A stretch of DNA of 64,000 nt from Pomacea canaliculata (GCF_003073045.1 NC_037593.1:3649525-3713524); one strand, 5' to 3'. Shown: positions 29,433-43,309, counted from the stretch's first letter. The notes: a model not told the origin generated them from the sequence alone. Program-made: numbers and translations.

Positions 29433-32400
29433 TTGATCATTCCAAAGTCAATGAAAACAGTTTGTCAGTGTGGTAACCAAAAGTCATATGTTTGTTTCAA
29501 GATACCAACAGTGATTAGTGTTCATTTAAAGTAGAATGGATGAAAATGTGTGTGGAGCTGGTGGTGGTGTATGTGTGTTGGTGGTGGGGGGAGTTTAAGG
29601 CGGATGTGTGTGTGTGACAGTAGATAACATAGCCTGCGACAGATTATGCCTATTTTATAGCCAATGACAAATAAGATATAATATATATAAAATGAGAACA
29701 TTCCATTACGGTACCATCTTGGAATTATCAAAAGATTAAAAAGAAGTTATGACAAATTCTGCTGAAACCCTGTGAAGCATTTTATTGAGAAAAAATTGCC
29801 TTTAGAAGGAAACTTAATAGAATAATACTAGTAGTATGTCTGAAAATCTCAAAGTGGTTTAAACAAATGGTTAGTTATCTAACAACATATCAGCAATACA
29901 TTAAAAATATAATGGTTTTTGGTTGCTTGTGTGTGCTTTTTTTTAATTTTCTGTAGGCATACAATAATGTTACTGAATTGACAGCTGTAAGTTTTCGTAA
30001 AAGTTTATCCAGCTGAGCGGAAAGGTTCTTGATAAATTCTTACAATGGTGAGAAAAGAGTGGAGTTATATTTTTTATCTTTTTGATCCAATATTAGAAGC
30101 TTGAAAAAGCACTTTTTTATGGTGAAAGATCCATTTTTTCCTATGTGAATATAATGAGAATTGTTTTCAGTTCTCAAAACAGGGTACTTGAAAAAAAATA
30201 GTGATGCTCAATCTTTGTTTATGTAATGACTCCCTGAAAGCGGCAAATGACCTAAATTGTGCTGCAGATTTGAAATAGAATGATGGCTGCAAAAGATTTC
30301 AATTATAATCAGGTCTTGGCTACATTTATATCTTTGGTAGAAAGGAACAGCCGATGGGTCCAAATTTTAAAAGTGGTGTGGCTGGAAACTTATGTCATGA
30401 ACAAGGCATTCATGAGCCTATTTACAGTTTCCAGAATAGACCACCACCCTAAGTTCCAACCTCCATCCCATGTGTTTACCCAAGACCTGAAGTTTCAGGA
30501 TTATTGAAGCATCATGTTCTGTGGGTATTCATGTTTTATGTCGGCCTTTTATATCAATTGCTAACTGATGATTTCATCTCTTTAAATATTTTTCTCATGA
30601 ATAACAGATGAATGTTGATATTGGAGAGTTATTTGTTAGAAAATGGCCTTTATTATGAATGAAAGTTGAACAGCAGTGCGTTGAAGATGTTCCATGCTTC
30701 ACTCTTTTTGAGTTCATGAATGAGATACTTTGAAGATTTCATATTTTAAGACATTATTTATGTTCTAGTTTCTAATACATTTTAGTGAAACTATGTATGC
30801 CATCAGGATCTGGCAATGAGACTTGCAAAAGCACAAAAGCCGAAAAGACAGAGAAATTATGTATCCTAACAAATAAAATTTCATTCCAAAGCAACTATTA
30901 TATATATTTTCTAAAAGTTTGACGTCAGGTGGGCATTGGCAATGTACATAGTTCTTTATTTTGTGGTGCATGTCTTTTAAATTTGGAACATGGAACAGGT
31001 ATTTGATTCCCATATGGGACCATGGTATTGTTAATTTTTAATTTTGTCATTGATCTTTCTTTTTGATCTTCATTGCAATTTTGTCTTTGAATTGTAGTAC
31101 AATCAGGAAGAACATTGTCAGTGAATTTTATAAAATTTCTTTGATCATTTCATACAATTTTTAGTTTTTGCTAATATTATTGAGTTTTTGCTAATATTTT
31201 CATTGCTTTGAGAACTAAATTACCTTTCGTCAAAGAGTAAATTTTGTGACATGAGTGTCTGTCATATTTATGAATTATTTTCTGATGCATTCAGAATTTC
31301 TGTGGTAATCTTTATTTTGCTTTGGGTTTCCTCCCATGAAGATTGTGTGAGTATTACAAGTCAAAATGCTTTTTTGTGGCAACAAAAGACGTTTGTACTG
31401 GGCTTATCGTGTGTGTATGCTTATTATCTTTAACTTTTATCGTTATACATGTTTTCTTGCTGAGTGCACAAGTGGCCTGTATTTTGTGACCTCATATAAA
31501 GGAGTGGAGTAAGTTTTCCACTTTTATCCCATCGACCAGTTGTTTCCCTTTGTTTTGTGTTTTTGTGTTGTCTTTGAGGGGAGGGTGTTCATGAAGATGA
31601 AGAATGTTAGAGGTTTTGCTCTGGGAATAAAAAATGTGTGGTGTGATAAGTAAATGTTTTAGCTTAAAGGATAAAAACTGGTCAGCAAGAAAAACAACAC
31701 CCGAAACCCAACAGTTTTAAAGCCCCTTCATTATATTTGTTATTTTTAATAAGACACTGTTAAAAGTGACACTGACTAAAGTAGTTTGCAGTTTGATAGA
31801 AAACAGCACCAATGTCGCATTCACCATGATAAGCCAGATGCATGAAATGGTTTTCAAAAGTTTGCACATTTTGTCAATATTTGAACCAGCAACTCACCAT
31901 AGTCAACACTCTCCATCCCCACAAGGAAACCAGAGCGGCAAATTGACACTCTTGAAAAGATTTGGTCCATAATTGTTGACTTCACCATGGTTCCAATGTC
32001 TTTAAAACCCAGCACCAACAAAGTCAAATCAAGGACCAGTCTAGGTCTGACATAGCCAGCTTCATAACTTTAAGAAATTGAAATTGAAGGTGAAAAACAG
32101 GGTGGGTTGGGGAGAACAAAGACCCTCCGCGCCAAAGAATGTAGGAAAAGACTGGCCCCCAAGAACAGATGCAATCATTAGTTTTACCCCATTTAAAAAA
32201 GGAAACAAAGATGCCACAAGTGCAGAATCGCAAGCATAATAAATCACCCAAGCATAGTTATACTGAAAGCATTCCAAAATCACACCAAAGCCACCGCTGA
32301 GGAACTGCCAGCAGAACAGGATAGATTAAAACCAGGAAGGAACACCGTTAAACAACTCTTCAACTGTCAGATTCTAATATGAAAAATATCTGCAGCACCA

Positions 32401-32630
32401 GCGGGATCCCTTCCACAACGCAAATAATTTTAAAAGACAATCTGACCCAAGGCACGTGGCTTACGATGCGAAAATAAAATTGCAACGAAAATCTTGTTTA
32501 ATTCATTGAAGCACTGTACAAGAGTTTAGTCACCTCAGTACTGGTCAGGAAGCAAGTGAGAGACTTTTTCAGACTAACAGTTGGTGTCCCCCAAGTGTGC
32601 CTCTCATTGTCTGTTCTGTTCATTTTAGAG

Positions 32631-32849
32631 GGACGCCCGGTGGTACAGTGTGTAAAACATTCGCTTGTCTCATTCAGTGAGACGCTCAAGGTTCAGATCT
32701 CGTATCGGGACACTATTTGTGACACCTTTTGCTGGGGTGGGCGTCTGGGCTTTTCTCCAGGTACTCTGGTTTCCTGCCCCTCCCTCTCCCGCATACATGC
32801 GAAGTCATCTTAAACACTTTCCTGTTAAATCAACTAACCAACCTTTGTA
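32631..32849 (+). mobile_element. tRNA-derived SINE, second type
   Basis: It begins GACGCCCGGTGGTACAGTG (A-box region), followed by GGTTCAGATCTCG (B-box region). A body then carries TTTCTCCAGGTACTCTGGTTTCC and ends near AACTAACCAACC. The layout matches a tRNA-related SINE, but the body differs from the copy at 29240. Confidence 0.65.
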
Positions 32850-33639
32850 GAGAATATCACACAGAACTGAATCAGCGACAGCAGCAGTGGCCAAACACTA
32901 TCACAGATACCGGTACAGATTGTCCTACCTACTCTCCATCCTGTTGTGCGGACATGAGATGGATCTCCTACAGCTAGTAGTCTAAACATTCGAGAAGTGC
33001 CTGAGGAGGTTAGTCCGAATGTCTTATAGTGAAGGCGAAATGTGACTGTGTACATGTGACCCAGCTGCCAGCCTCATGGGACACCAGGAACCCTCTGATC
33101 ACAACAATGACACGGTGCAAGTAGGTCTGGTTTGGCCATGTGACCCGGCACGACACTTTGTCTAAGACTGTTTTTTATACCTTGGAGGAAAATACTTGCT
33201 TGCAAGCGTGTACAAGTGAACCTGTCCTCCACACAGCACAGGTCAAACAGTCAACCTTGTCAGGCGATGTGTTTATTCAGTTGTTACTCTTGACGACCAA
33301 TACAGGCAGACCAGCTTAACCACTCGTCTTCTGGTACCATGAAGTGCACGATTGATCTGACTGATTTATTAATCATGTTTAATCTTGTCGAAGTATGTTC
33401 TCCAAAGGCACGACTTGGCTGTCTGTAACACCTGTTCATCAAGAAAGACAGGCTGCTTTTATACGAACTCATAGTTTGAATATACACTAACAGTCACTGT
33501 GTTCTCTTTGAGACTTGGCTTTTTCCAACTGTATTTTTTGCAAGATCTGTTCTTATGTTGAATCAAAACTTGTCAGACATGGTCTTTACCAAGCTTTAAT
33601 ATGTGTAATCATTTACATTTTTTTCTAATTACAGAGTAA

Positions 33640-33890
33640 AACACCGCAAGGTATATTTTCCCCAAATCTGGAATAATTGCGTATTTCTATCCTCGAGATA
33701 CACACCTACAAATATCATCATGGACTGAAAGAGGTCAACAACGCAGACATCATGATGCGTCTACGTCATGAGGGCCTCAGCCAATGGGAGAACTAGAATC
33801 ATATGTTAATGAGGTGTAACTGTATACACACGTGACGTCATGATTTTGAGTGGGGAAGAGGTATTGTAGGAAAGAGGATCGTATGTCTTA
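33640..33890. mobile_element. Palindromic MITE-like element, copy P1
   Basis: It contains CTCGAGATACACACCTACAA followed by a region whose reverse complement (AGTTACACCTCATTA, TCTCCCATTGGCTGAG) matches the copy at 50310-50640. The two ends are weakly complementary to each other. A TGACGTCA palindrome is near the right end. There is no coding capacity, and the boundaries are approximate. Confidence 0.5.
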
Positions 33891-35464
33891 CCCGGTTATT
33901 ACATTTTTTAAAAGCCTCTGACTAGACCTTTAATGTTTAGGTCAGTGAACACGTCTTCTCCCCCGTCGACCCTGAGGGTATTTGCAGGTTGTACTTTTGT
34001 AGCAGTTGCATGAGGGGCAAACAGTGAGAATGACTGAGAGATCAGGTCGTTTCACACTAAACACACAAGGCTGCTGATCGATGTAAACCACACACACACA
34101 CACACGAACGCAATAAAAACAGAGTAATTAAATTTGTGATTTTTTAAATTTTATTGCGTTTTTTGTATTTATTTTTGAAAGTTAGCAGTAACGACAAGGC
34201 TACGAAAAGTTCCCCACGCCCACATCCACTCACACCACCAGCACACACGATCGTATGTCTATATTTGTCTTAACACATTTTTTTTCTTCATTTATTTTTT
34301 TGAAAGCGCCTTTCTCTTCAAATCCATTTACACGTGCAGCTAGTGACTGCACAAACCAGTCTGGCTAGCCTACATTGACATAACCTCAGCTACGAGTGCA
34401 CCAACTGTATAGTCTATTCTTCTTTGAAGATATGTTGTTGGAAACAGCGATGAAAAGAGCTGTTGTGGCCCACACAACGAGTGGTCAGGGGAGAGAGAGG
34501 GAGGGAGAGGCTCTCCGCCACGTGCTAAGTGGCTCACCAGAACGCGCGCGAGGTCTTGCGAAATCAGAGGTCTTGAACTCGCATCACACGACCTCTGTTT
34601 GCTCTGTTGCTAGGTTTGAGATTCACAGACAACGGCTCACTTACTGAAGAACTAGAAGCACAAGGTTTCCATGTTTGCTCAGTCGCTGTATTTGCCGGGG
34701 TCCATATTTGTGCTCTTCTCGATCAATGAGCTGCGAGGCGTTATCAGTAGCTGACTACTGATACTATTTTCTACTTTTAGCTCGCAATTCAAAAATATTT
34801 TGTCTGGCCCTGCTGGCCCTGTTAATGTTACTAATAATGCTTTTTGTTAGTGTCATCGTCTGCTGTTGAACGATCGAACGCCATTCACCAGGATTCCAAG
34901 TACATGACGTCACATCTTTTCAAATTGAAACGTGCACGTGCTGCTCTCCTATTGGCTGGTTGTTGTCGAGAAGATTCAGCTTTGTGTGCTGATCGTGCTT
35001 CCTTCTTTGTCTTCTTCCTTTCCGTTGTGTGGTCAGGAGAGATAAAGTTACTAAAATGCTCTGCAGTCATTATTTTCAAATTTCAAACTTGAAGCACAGT
35101 AGGTTAGCTTACATTACCTTAAATTACTATCACCACCAACCGGTAATTAATGCGTTGCATTATAATTATATTTATATCATGACGGCTATGCTGTCACTAG
35201 TAGGAGATAGGAATTGAGTTTCATTATACTATTATGGGAGTAGCAGTAGAATGTGCGGTCTGTCGTTGACTGAAAGGTGTACTTCATTATGCGTTTTTTT
35301 ATAATGTTGTGATAATGCGAGACATTTGTAAAAGTTCGTGTTTACACAAGTACTCAAGTTTGACAACAGGCTAACAGTCAGACTCCACAGAAATGGTCAA
35401 ACCTGTACCAGGATACAGAGTGTTGTTAAAGTGCATGGTCTTTGTGTTTAATGATCGTGCTGAT

Positions 35465-35910
35465 ACTGAAAATATTTATAGGTCTGTAGACAAGAACGGA
35501 CATGAAGGTAGTTTACCCACATTTTTTTCTAAATAATTACTGAAAATCTAGGTAAACTATCCTCTTTTCATGCCCATTCTTCGTATGCAGACCTATAAAT
35601 ATAACTCAGCACAGAATGTGGTCAGAAGCGCTGGCATCGTGCACATGGAGTGGCTCACATTGTCAAGAATACAGTCAATGAGAGTCGGGGATGAAATATT
35701 CATTAGGAGAATTCGTTGCGTCTAGAGTCTGACCTTTTTGTGGTGGTTTTTGTAGGTTTGTCTCTGAAACCTGAGACAGGGACAGAATATTCAGATTTTT
35801 GGAAAAAGCAATTTGTACCGATGTCAACCAAATATACATTATTTATATACACACAAATTACTGTGCGCTCTTGCAAGCCGTTAACATCTCATCGTGCCTG
35901 AGAGACAAGC
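35465..35910. mobile_element. Palindromic MITE-like element, copy P2
   Basis: The left arm 35472-35518 (ATATTTATAGGTCTGTAGAC to GTTTACC) and right arm 35551-35602 (GGTAAACTAT to GCAGACCTATAAATAT) are inverted repeats of about 45 bp around an AT-rich centre. Sequence to the right (GTCAATGAGAGT, TATTCATTAGGAGAA) resembles P1. The right boundary is uncertain. Confidence 0.5.
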
Positions 35911-36467
35911 ATGGCCATTCCTGAGGAGTCTCTACCCAGGGCTTTGACACAAAAAGTAGAAACTTTTGCACAAATTGCACTCATGTAGACCTTTAATGAT
36001 GCAGACAATATCGAGTGGTAAGGACTGGCATTGTTGCCACCTGTAGAGGTCCCCGGTCCCAGCACGTGTGTAGTGCAGTTTACTCTGGCTTGCACAACCA
36101 TCTTGACCCACATCATACATTTGCTCCGCAATCTTTGTAAACATTCTTTTCAAATTCAGGATTTTCCCCCTCAGAGTATCTTCCGTGAAACACTGATACC
36201 TCACAAACCATAAGGTAAACTTGAGAGTTCCGGGTAAAAAGTAGGATAGATGAGGGTAAAAAAAAAGAGAGACAACTTTCATGCCATCTTAAATTCCAAA
36301 GGAAAAAAAGGGGGGAACATGTATGACGGGAATATTTTGTTGGGGAAGACGGGAGGAAGGACGTTTGGGTTAGAGAACCTTGAGCAAGGGGTGAGTCAGG
36401 GACGAAGAACTGTCGGGACTGCCTGCTGTCGCCATGGAAACCAAAGGACTTTGTGATTGTACTGTTT

Positions 36468-36628
36468 TATATTGTCACTGTATTGTATTATCACTGTATT
36501 GCATTATCACTGTACTTTAATGTGTATTGTATCGTCACTATATTGTATCGTCACTATATTGTATTGTCAGTGTATTGTATTGTGCCTGTATTGTATTATC
36601 ACTGTACCTGTACTGTATTGTCCCTGCT
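36468..36628. repeat. Minisatellite, 16-bp unit
   Basis: About nine imperfect tandem copies of TATTGTATTATCACTG. Variants change ATT to ATC and CACTG to CACTA. Confidence 0.85.
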
Positions 36629-37377
36629 GAACGCCTGCAATGAGTCTGTTTTAGTACACCCCGGGTACACAAGAACAAGTAAAGTTGCACTATGACCTCA
36701 GCTACATGTGCTGCAGTCATAAAGGACTTGCTACACTGTGTACAGACTTCAAGCTACCACCAGACGGTCATAAAAAAACTCTCACAACCTTCATAAATTT
36801 TATTGTTCTGTGAAGATTGTTCCTGTTCGTTCGAAGTTTTTGTTGTCAAGAGACTCTCAGTGTATGTGAAATGTACCAAACCTCTCATTATTTCCAAATG
36901 TCACCTTTAAAATTAAAAAAAAAAAATTAGTCGACGTTACTATGAATAGTTATGTAATGTCGACTGAAGTTGGATGCATTCCCCTTCACATCCAGGAATC
37001 TGACTTAGAGGATCTGTTGATTGCTTATTTATGATGGTGTTAGTTATTTATGGAGTGTTTTCTTGTGTGGACACGTTTCCAGGTCGAAGAAACTTTGATA
37101 AAGTATTCATGAAAAGGGCGATAGAGTAAGTTCCCTCCCATCTCTCAATGCTTGTAGGGGGCAAAGGGCAAGACAGAAGAACATTCGTAGGTGGCAAAAA
37201 GTTTTTTGAAGAACTACACAGTTGGCGAAAAACGTCGTGGCAAAAATGTTCAAAGATGACAAAGAACTATGTAGATGAGAAAATAATTCATATGTATGCA
37301 TAGTGAAAGACGGTATAGGTGGCGAAGAGCTTACAGGGGAGTTAACAATTACTTACCTGTAATCTCTGATCCGTTGA

Positions 37378-37805
37378 CTATCTTCTTAGAAACCACACCT
37401 ACACACGCACAGAGTGCAAACCCAGCCGACGACATATTTCAATGACCACAGGGTAGTAACTGAATAATTGGGGTGATAAACACACACACACATGTACCAG
37501 GTATCTACGTCATTACGTGGGAATTTATCCCCTCTCTAAGTCTCAGACCTTTGTCTTTATCTCTCCGTTGACCACCTCATAAAAAACACACATACGCCCC
37601 CACAGATTGCAAACCCAGTGAACAACATACTTATATTTAATTGCTCACCTAAAGCTGACCAGGCCAGTAACTGTATAATTGACTCTATAAACACACACAG
37701 ACACACCTACGTACTCAGTGCCAGGTCTATTCACCTCATTGTCCGAGCTTTTATTCCTCCCTCGCCAACACTCAAACCTGTGTCTGCACCCCACCGCCTG
37801 GTGTA
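37378..37805. repeat. Diverged tandem duplication, about 200-230 bp per unit, two copies
   Basis: Both units contain in order a CACACAxACGC tract, TGCAAACCCAG, ACAACATA or GACATATT, AGTAACTG(A/T)ATAATTG, ATAAACACACAC, an ACGT-containing segment, then CTCxxACCTxTGTCT. The copies are clearly diverged. No function is evident. Confidence 0.6.
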
Positions 37806-39074
37806 AAGAACGACAGGGTCACTACTTAAGTATCCTGAGACATTGCGAGCTCTTCCGTGACTGGTTTATTGTCAGGTGTTTGGAGGAGCGCGTGCCTTTA
37901 ATTGCTCCCCTAGATCACCGAGGAGACGAGACACCTAACATGCCGATTCCTAGTTTTGCACCAAAGTCTTGCTTGGACCTGTCTGGCTTTCCTTGTAAAA
38001 CATAGGGGACTAATATTAAAAATAATGAATCATCCAGCTTAACGAAATTTTAAAATGTTTGGCAAAGCAAGAATGCAAAATCTGTTCTTCATACATAGAA
38101 AAAATTGTTTCTTTTCTGTTAAAAATTGATTAACTGTCAGAGTCTGGACCACATATACTTACGTTGGAGCAATAAAAACACTTCGTCCTATCACACTGTG
38201 TGAACAGCATTTATACACAACACTAAGTGGTTTTCTTTGTCACGTGACCGCTGCTGCACCGTTAGCCTGTCTCGCCCACGTCATGCCCTCCACACAGAGG
38301 TCAGAGGGTAAAAGTGCATGTGCAGTTTAGTGTCGTGCTTCATCATGCAACACTCGACAGACTTCTCCTCTTTCACACCCCTTCGGATGCAGCTGTGTGT
38401 TTCGTTTTTTTTTTTTTTTACCCCCGAAGTTAACAACTACCCACAAGCGTAGCTCGATGTTTTATTTATTCAGAAAACAAAAATGTCTGTCATCTTGTTA
38501 TAAACGTCTGCAGGTTCCTCTGTCTTCGACCAAAAGCACTCGCCATTTTACAGTTCCCGGAGTAGAAGGTTTGTCTACCACGAAAAGGCAGACGCAGACG
38601 TTTCCCTGGAAACAAATGGTTTTGTATAATATTCCCGGCAGGATTTTTACTTTATTGCCAACCCACAAACCGCAGTTTGCCCTCGTATTACCTGCAGCTC
38701 GCGCTGACTGACCTCAGTGTAAACGTGATAACACGGAACATAATTACATTCACTTGGAAAAGACGTGGAGCGTGAACGTTTACAGCCAATCAGCCAGTGG
38801 ACGGCTGCCCCGAGAGGTCATGGCTAGCATTAGTTCCACCACTTATTTCGATGAAACAAAGGGGTTGGTGGGTCTTGTGTAGGATTTAGTTCACAGCATG
38901 TGCCTCAAGTAAATCCCGTTAAAACGTAGATATAAAGAGATTTAACTTCCCCCCTCTCTCATCATAGAAGGTGGATTCAAAGCACTTGCCCACCCTTTCT
39001 ATTTCGCTCTCTCTCTCACACACACATTTTACTTGCAGAAAAAAAAATCACTGGTTTTCCCTGTGAGCAGGCGT

Positions 39075-39180
39075 CGAATCCAGAAAGGCGCGTGACGGAG
39101 CCGAGATCCGAACCCCATGCCCTAGGTTCTCAATTCCGCGGTGACAAACGCTTGAGCCTCCGCACCACACCAACCATTAG
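39075..39180 (-). mobile_element. tRNA-like SINE head, minus strand
   Basis: On the minus strand GGTGTGGTGCGGAGGCTCAA (A-box region) is followed by GGGGTTCGGATCTCGGCTCC (B-box region) with tRNA-like spacing. A tRNA gene is unlikely because the acceptor-stem ends do not pair. Confidence 0.6.
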
Positions 39181-39570
39181 AGATACTAATAAAGAGGAGT
39201 CGAGACACAGGGGTGATTACAAACAGTTAAAGGTCAGAATAACAATAGTGCTAAGACGATAGAATGTGTAAGATATGCTTATATATTATATATATAAGGT
39301 GACCAGACGTTTCCTGCCGAGTCAAAGAACGCCGAAAAAGTGATTTTTAAAGACAACCGGGACATTTGATGGACTTGCCAGAAAGTGTGGGTGTGTGGGT
39401 GTTGCAAGCAATACATATGTTCATATTTTAAAATAAAAATCTAATTCAGTTTCTTGGATTGCTTAATTACTTTTTTTAACATTTAATTTCAGATACTCGT
39501 TGCTTTTCCAATTCGCACGAGCAAAACCTTTTCCACGTGACATAAAACTGATCACATTCGAGTGAACCAT

Positions 39571-39690
39571 GGACGTGTGTAGGTGGACTGCTGTCTGTCT
39601 GCCGAGACTAACGCTTAGCTCTTGTGACGTTCTCCGCTGTTAGTCTCGGCGAGCCTGAACAAAGACTGTGACTAGACCGGAAGCTTTGTA
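39571..39690 (+). repeat. Hairpin-bearing repeat, copy A
   Basis: About 120 bp that recur at 47503-47613 in the same orientation. It contains a perfect 12-bp stem, GCCGAGACTAAC (39601-39612) with GTTAGTCTCGGC (39639-39650), around a 26-nt loop. The stem is followed by a conserved flank GAGCCTxAACAAAGAxTGTG and CCGGAAGCTTTGTA. No open frame is shared by the copies. Confidence 0.75.
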
Positions 39691-40119
39691 GTAGCCTGTC
39701 TCGTTTTAGTAGCTGAGTGGAAAAAAAATCGTCTGCCAGCAGTCCAGTAATACAAGTTCGTGGCCGCTACCCGCTCTCCCCCGCCCTCATTCCCCCTTCC
39801 CACCCAGCCAGCGGCTTCCCTAACGACGTGGGCAACCCCCGGCATCGCACACTCACACACACAGCTCCAGCACGCGCAGGCCAACACAGACGTGCATGCA
39901 CACACGGCTGGCTGCCCCTATCGCAATTCGCTGGCCCCTCAACTCCTGTCTAGGAAAAAGCAGTGGGACCACTGTCAGCGCACTAGTCGGCTGACACGGT
40001 GCACCACTCACACTTGGCCAAACTTGCAGCGCGTGAAGTACGCGTGTGTGCGTGCATGCGCTGTGTATGTGTGTGCGTGTGCTGTGAGCGCGTGCATTGA
40101 CCTGCCTTTCATCACACGC

Positions 40120-40234
40120 AGGATAAACAGTTTTCTTGAAGTTCTCTCAACAGACTCCTCCATTCACATGGCCCTCGCTCCTCTCGTCTGTCTGCGACGC
40201 GCAAACAAACTTCTGTGTGCGCTGCACGGCCAAG
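40120..40234 (+). other. Orphan exon-like segment (low confidence)
   Basis: A pyrimidine-bearing acceptor context ending in CGCAG precedes 40120 and a strong CAAG|GTAAGT donor follows 40234. An ATG at 40168 gives 22 codons beginning MALAPLVCLRRANKLL, basic and hydrophobic like an organelle presequence. Joining it to the PEP mutase exons breaks frame, and no partner exon is recognised. It could be chance or part of an untranslated or unrecognised gene. Confidence 0.2.
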
Positions 40235-41609
40235 GTAAGTCAATGTTCACAATAAATATATTCCTGGAAACACTCCTCTTTGTTTGTCTCTCGTGTTTCT
40301 GTCATTGTTTGAAAACATGCCTCTCTGTCTACTTTTCTCCTGTGAACTCCTCCCTGTTGCTAACATGAATTTGATATCGCTTTCGTCATCACACTCGCTA
40401 ACCCTCGTTGTCATTCTCTTCTCTCTCCTTCCATTTCTGTGTCTGTCTCGCTTTGTTTCCGTGGGAATCTCTTACCTTCTCCCCCTCTCTCTCTCTCACT
40501 CTCACACACACGTACACTCACACTCTCTCACGCAAGCTGACGCATTTATCTGATTGTCTGTGCACGTGAGTCAGAACATTCAGTTCACAGAGTCTGCGGC
40601 CTCGTGTCCCGTTACCTGATGTGCACCTGTTCTTCCACTGTTAACAGGTACACTTACCGCCACTGAAATATTTAAAGGGGAAGGCGAGTCAAATGGTAAC
40701 ATGCACTTAAATGGTACTGACGATGAGAAAGGGCAACATCGGGTTGCAGGACGATCGTTTATTTACAATCGTATACTGACACCGGCTAAAATATTCTCGG
40801 GTACACGCTGAGTATTCTAGCTCTGTGGTACATGCTCCATGCACTCGTTTAGTGAAACTCAATACTCCATAGCTAATCCAGAAAGATGTGAAAATTAGTA
40901 AAATTTCTGTCCACGACTGACAGTCTTTGCTTTCCATATTCTCACACACTGGATGGGACGAGGAAACGAACTTTACTCGTTTATCAGCGAAGAAGGAATC
41001 GCTACACAAGATAAGAACACGTGGCTTTGCGCTTCCTCAGGGTTCGTTAGCGTAGCGGTCTCGGCTCATCACTACTCTTACGATTACGATAACGATAAAG
41101 CATCCTCGTTCTCGAGCCTACAGCATGCACAGAACGATTTACAAAAATTGTATCCCGAATATACATTACCTTGGTGTAGCTAGAGGGGGACTACTCTTTG
41201 CCCGTGGATGTGAGTCAAGCTGTGGTTCTGTTAAGCCACTTACTGTCTCTGAATAGTGTTCCTGTGCCTGCGCCATGTTGATTATTTTTTTATGGACCAC
41301 TTCCTTGATTACAGGTCTCAACTTCCACATCCTCGCCATTTTCTCTGCTTTGATTTTGGATCTTTGTTTCATGGCATGGACTTAATTCTCTGGTATCTTT
41401 GCTCCATAAATGTTCTGGACTGTTAATGCAGGTTCTGTGCTACATATCTCTGTGAGAGCTGGAACAGGCAGTCATGTGTTCCTCAGTTCCTCATGTCAGG
41501 GACCATCTATGATTGCCATACTTCGTGAAAGGTTCATATCTGTTGGTGTATCTCTCTTTTCTACTTACTGACATATTTTGATGTCTGTACGTGTGAGTGT
41601 GTGTAATGT

Positions 41610-41735
41610 GAGGACAGCCCTGTGGGATGGTACCCACAGTGCTAATTGGTTGTCCTGGGTTCATATCTCGTCTTGGGAAAGCTGTTGTTTCTCTACATGT
41701 GGCATCTCTATCTAGACCTGTCGGAATCTGTAGAC
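41610..41735 (+). mobile_element. SINE family 1, partial copy
   Basis: It shares TTGTCCTGGGTTCATATCTC (B-box region) and the downstream CATGTGGCATCT block with the copy at 29240. It is truncated after about 125 bp. Confidence 0.6.
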
Positions 41736-43309
41736 TTGTGGTATCAAACAGAAGCTAAATATAGCGAAGTTATCTCAAGCGGAAAGGAGTGTATATTTAC
41801 AGCTACAGTTCCATTCATAACCATCGCGCATGCGCAGACTAAAGCCAGTTTTTGGATCATCACGTGACGAGCGAACAGGCCAATAGAAACATTCTTGGCT
41901 ACAACTGGGCGAAAAAAAAAACTTGACTGAGCTCCTCTCATTGCCCTGAGGAAACAGTATTGTCTACTGATCGAGTTTCTCAATATTTTATGAGGAATAA
42001 ATGTTACACTCTTCAAGCGCCCTTAAGCCCATCAGGTATACGCGACTACAACACCGCCATTGGGCCAAACACTTATGGAGAGGTTGAGGGGGGAGACAAC
42101 GAGGTCGTTTTGTGGGGCGAGACAGGGAGGTTACTTTATAAGTATTTAGAGTAGGTGCCACAGATCGAGTGAGATCACAGACACGAAGAATGAGGAGTGA
42201 ACACGAGCGCGCATGTACGTGCGTGCGACCTCTATACAGGGGAAATGGGGCAGCGATTTGGCAAACGGGTGGGTGGCAATGAGTTCTCTCCCCAGTTCAA
42301 ATAAACTCACAGAGTGCACTGCTACCCGCTGTGATGTGGCCCGTGTACCTGTAGTCGTGACCTCATCTCTTCATCTAAACCTGAACATCGGAATCATTCC
42401 TCAGTTTGCTTACTTGCGACCTGGCACGTGCTGTCGGGTGTGGACGTGAACCAACATGCTTGCCCACCCAATCGAAGACTTTGCATGTCTATCTGGGTCT
42501 GTAGAACAATTATCAGTTCTCTGAACACAAGCAGAAGAACCTGTAATCACATCACGTGATACATCCGGGACTTTAGTGGAAGCAATCACCAGCCTACGCA
42601 CCCGTTTGATACCCGGCTTGGCAGCTGCAGCATATCACTGACCTGTCGTAACCACCAGCTCATTATTTTCTATGAAGATGTTAGCTAATCAGATGTAAAA
42701 TAATGTTAAATAGGTCTGAGTCATAAAGTGAACGAGAATGCGCGCGCGTGCATACAAACATTTGAAGCTGTACATGGCGCTGCTTCACATGTATGAAATT
42801 AGAGAGACGGCTGTATATTTAAGGTGAGGGGGATGGACCGGTGTTTTCACTACGGGTATATCACCAAGTCTAGCGAACCCCTCAACAAGTTCTACGGTTT
42901 TGCATGCGAGGTAGAGACAAGTGAACAATGGCGCCATTGACTCACAGAGAGAGATCGGGGTGGAGTCTGTTGGCGGTTCAGTTGGACAGGTCAAGGTGTT
43001 CGTGTACAAAGATACTAGATCACACTATTGGTGAGCTAAAACCGTTTGGTGTACATTACTGTCTGCATCACGCAAGCTGTTGCATGGTGTTCATATTTTC
43101 TCTCCGCTGTTCATTGGACCTTTGCGTCGAGCTGTGGCGCGTTGACGTCTGCTGGCCTGGCATATAATAATAACAACAATAAAAATAAAAATAAAAAAGC
43201 GCGTATATCGCTCAACATTTCAACCCAAACAGGTCGCACTGACAGTGTTTTTAGTGAACACTGCATTTGAATGAGAATGTGAATGTGGTCAGGTAGAGCG
43301 CTCCACCGT

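Larger units (their letters stand above)
27918..33600. other. AT-rich spacer downstream of the SEC14-like gene
   Basis: No exon with homology is visible. The first part probably includes the SEC14-like 3' UTR, but no clear AATAAA is seen close to the stop. Contents are a (GAT)n tract at 28686-28712 and two tRNA-like SINEs at about 29240 and 32631. The many short open frames lack any recognisable family signature or splice context. Confidence 0.5.
33891..39570. other. Spacer with MITE-like copies, minisatellite and local duplications
   Basis: No coding exon is supported. CpG and GC content rise compared with the P450 region. Apart from the separately listed elements, the sequence contains CA-rich tracts (34088-34110, 37484-37494) and short open frames without family signatures. 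Confidence 0.45.
39691..43300. other. GC-richer spacer, no supported gene
   Basis: 39700-40120 is C-rich with a long open frame of low-complexity composition (many T, H, A, P, C residues), which I treat as compositional. CT/CA tracts lie at 40478-40530. A SINE fragment lies near 41610. The rest has no family-level protein similarity that I recognise. Confidence 0.45.

Noticed and set aside
39760-40368. 202-codon open frame in the C-rich patch
   Set aside because: Composition is low complexity (T, H, A, P, C rich, CA and GT tracts) with no domain, and a strong splice donor lies inside it.
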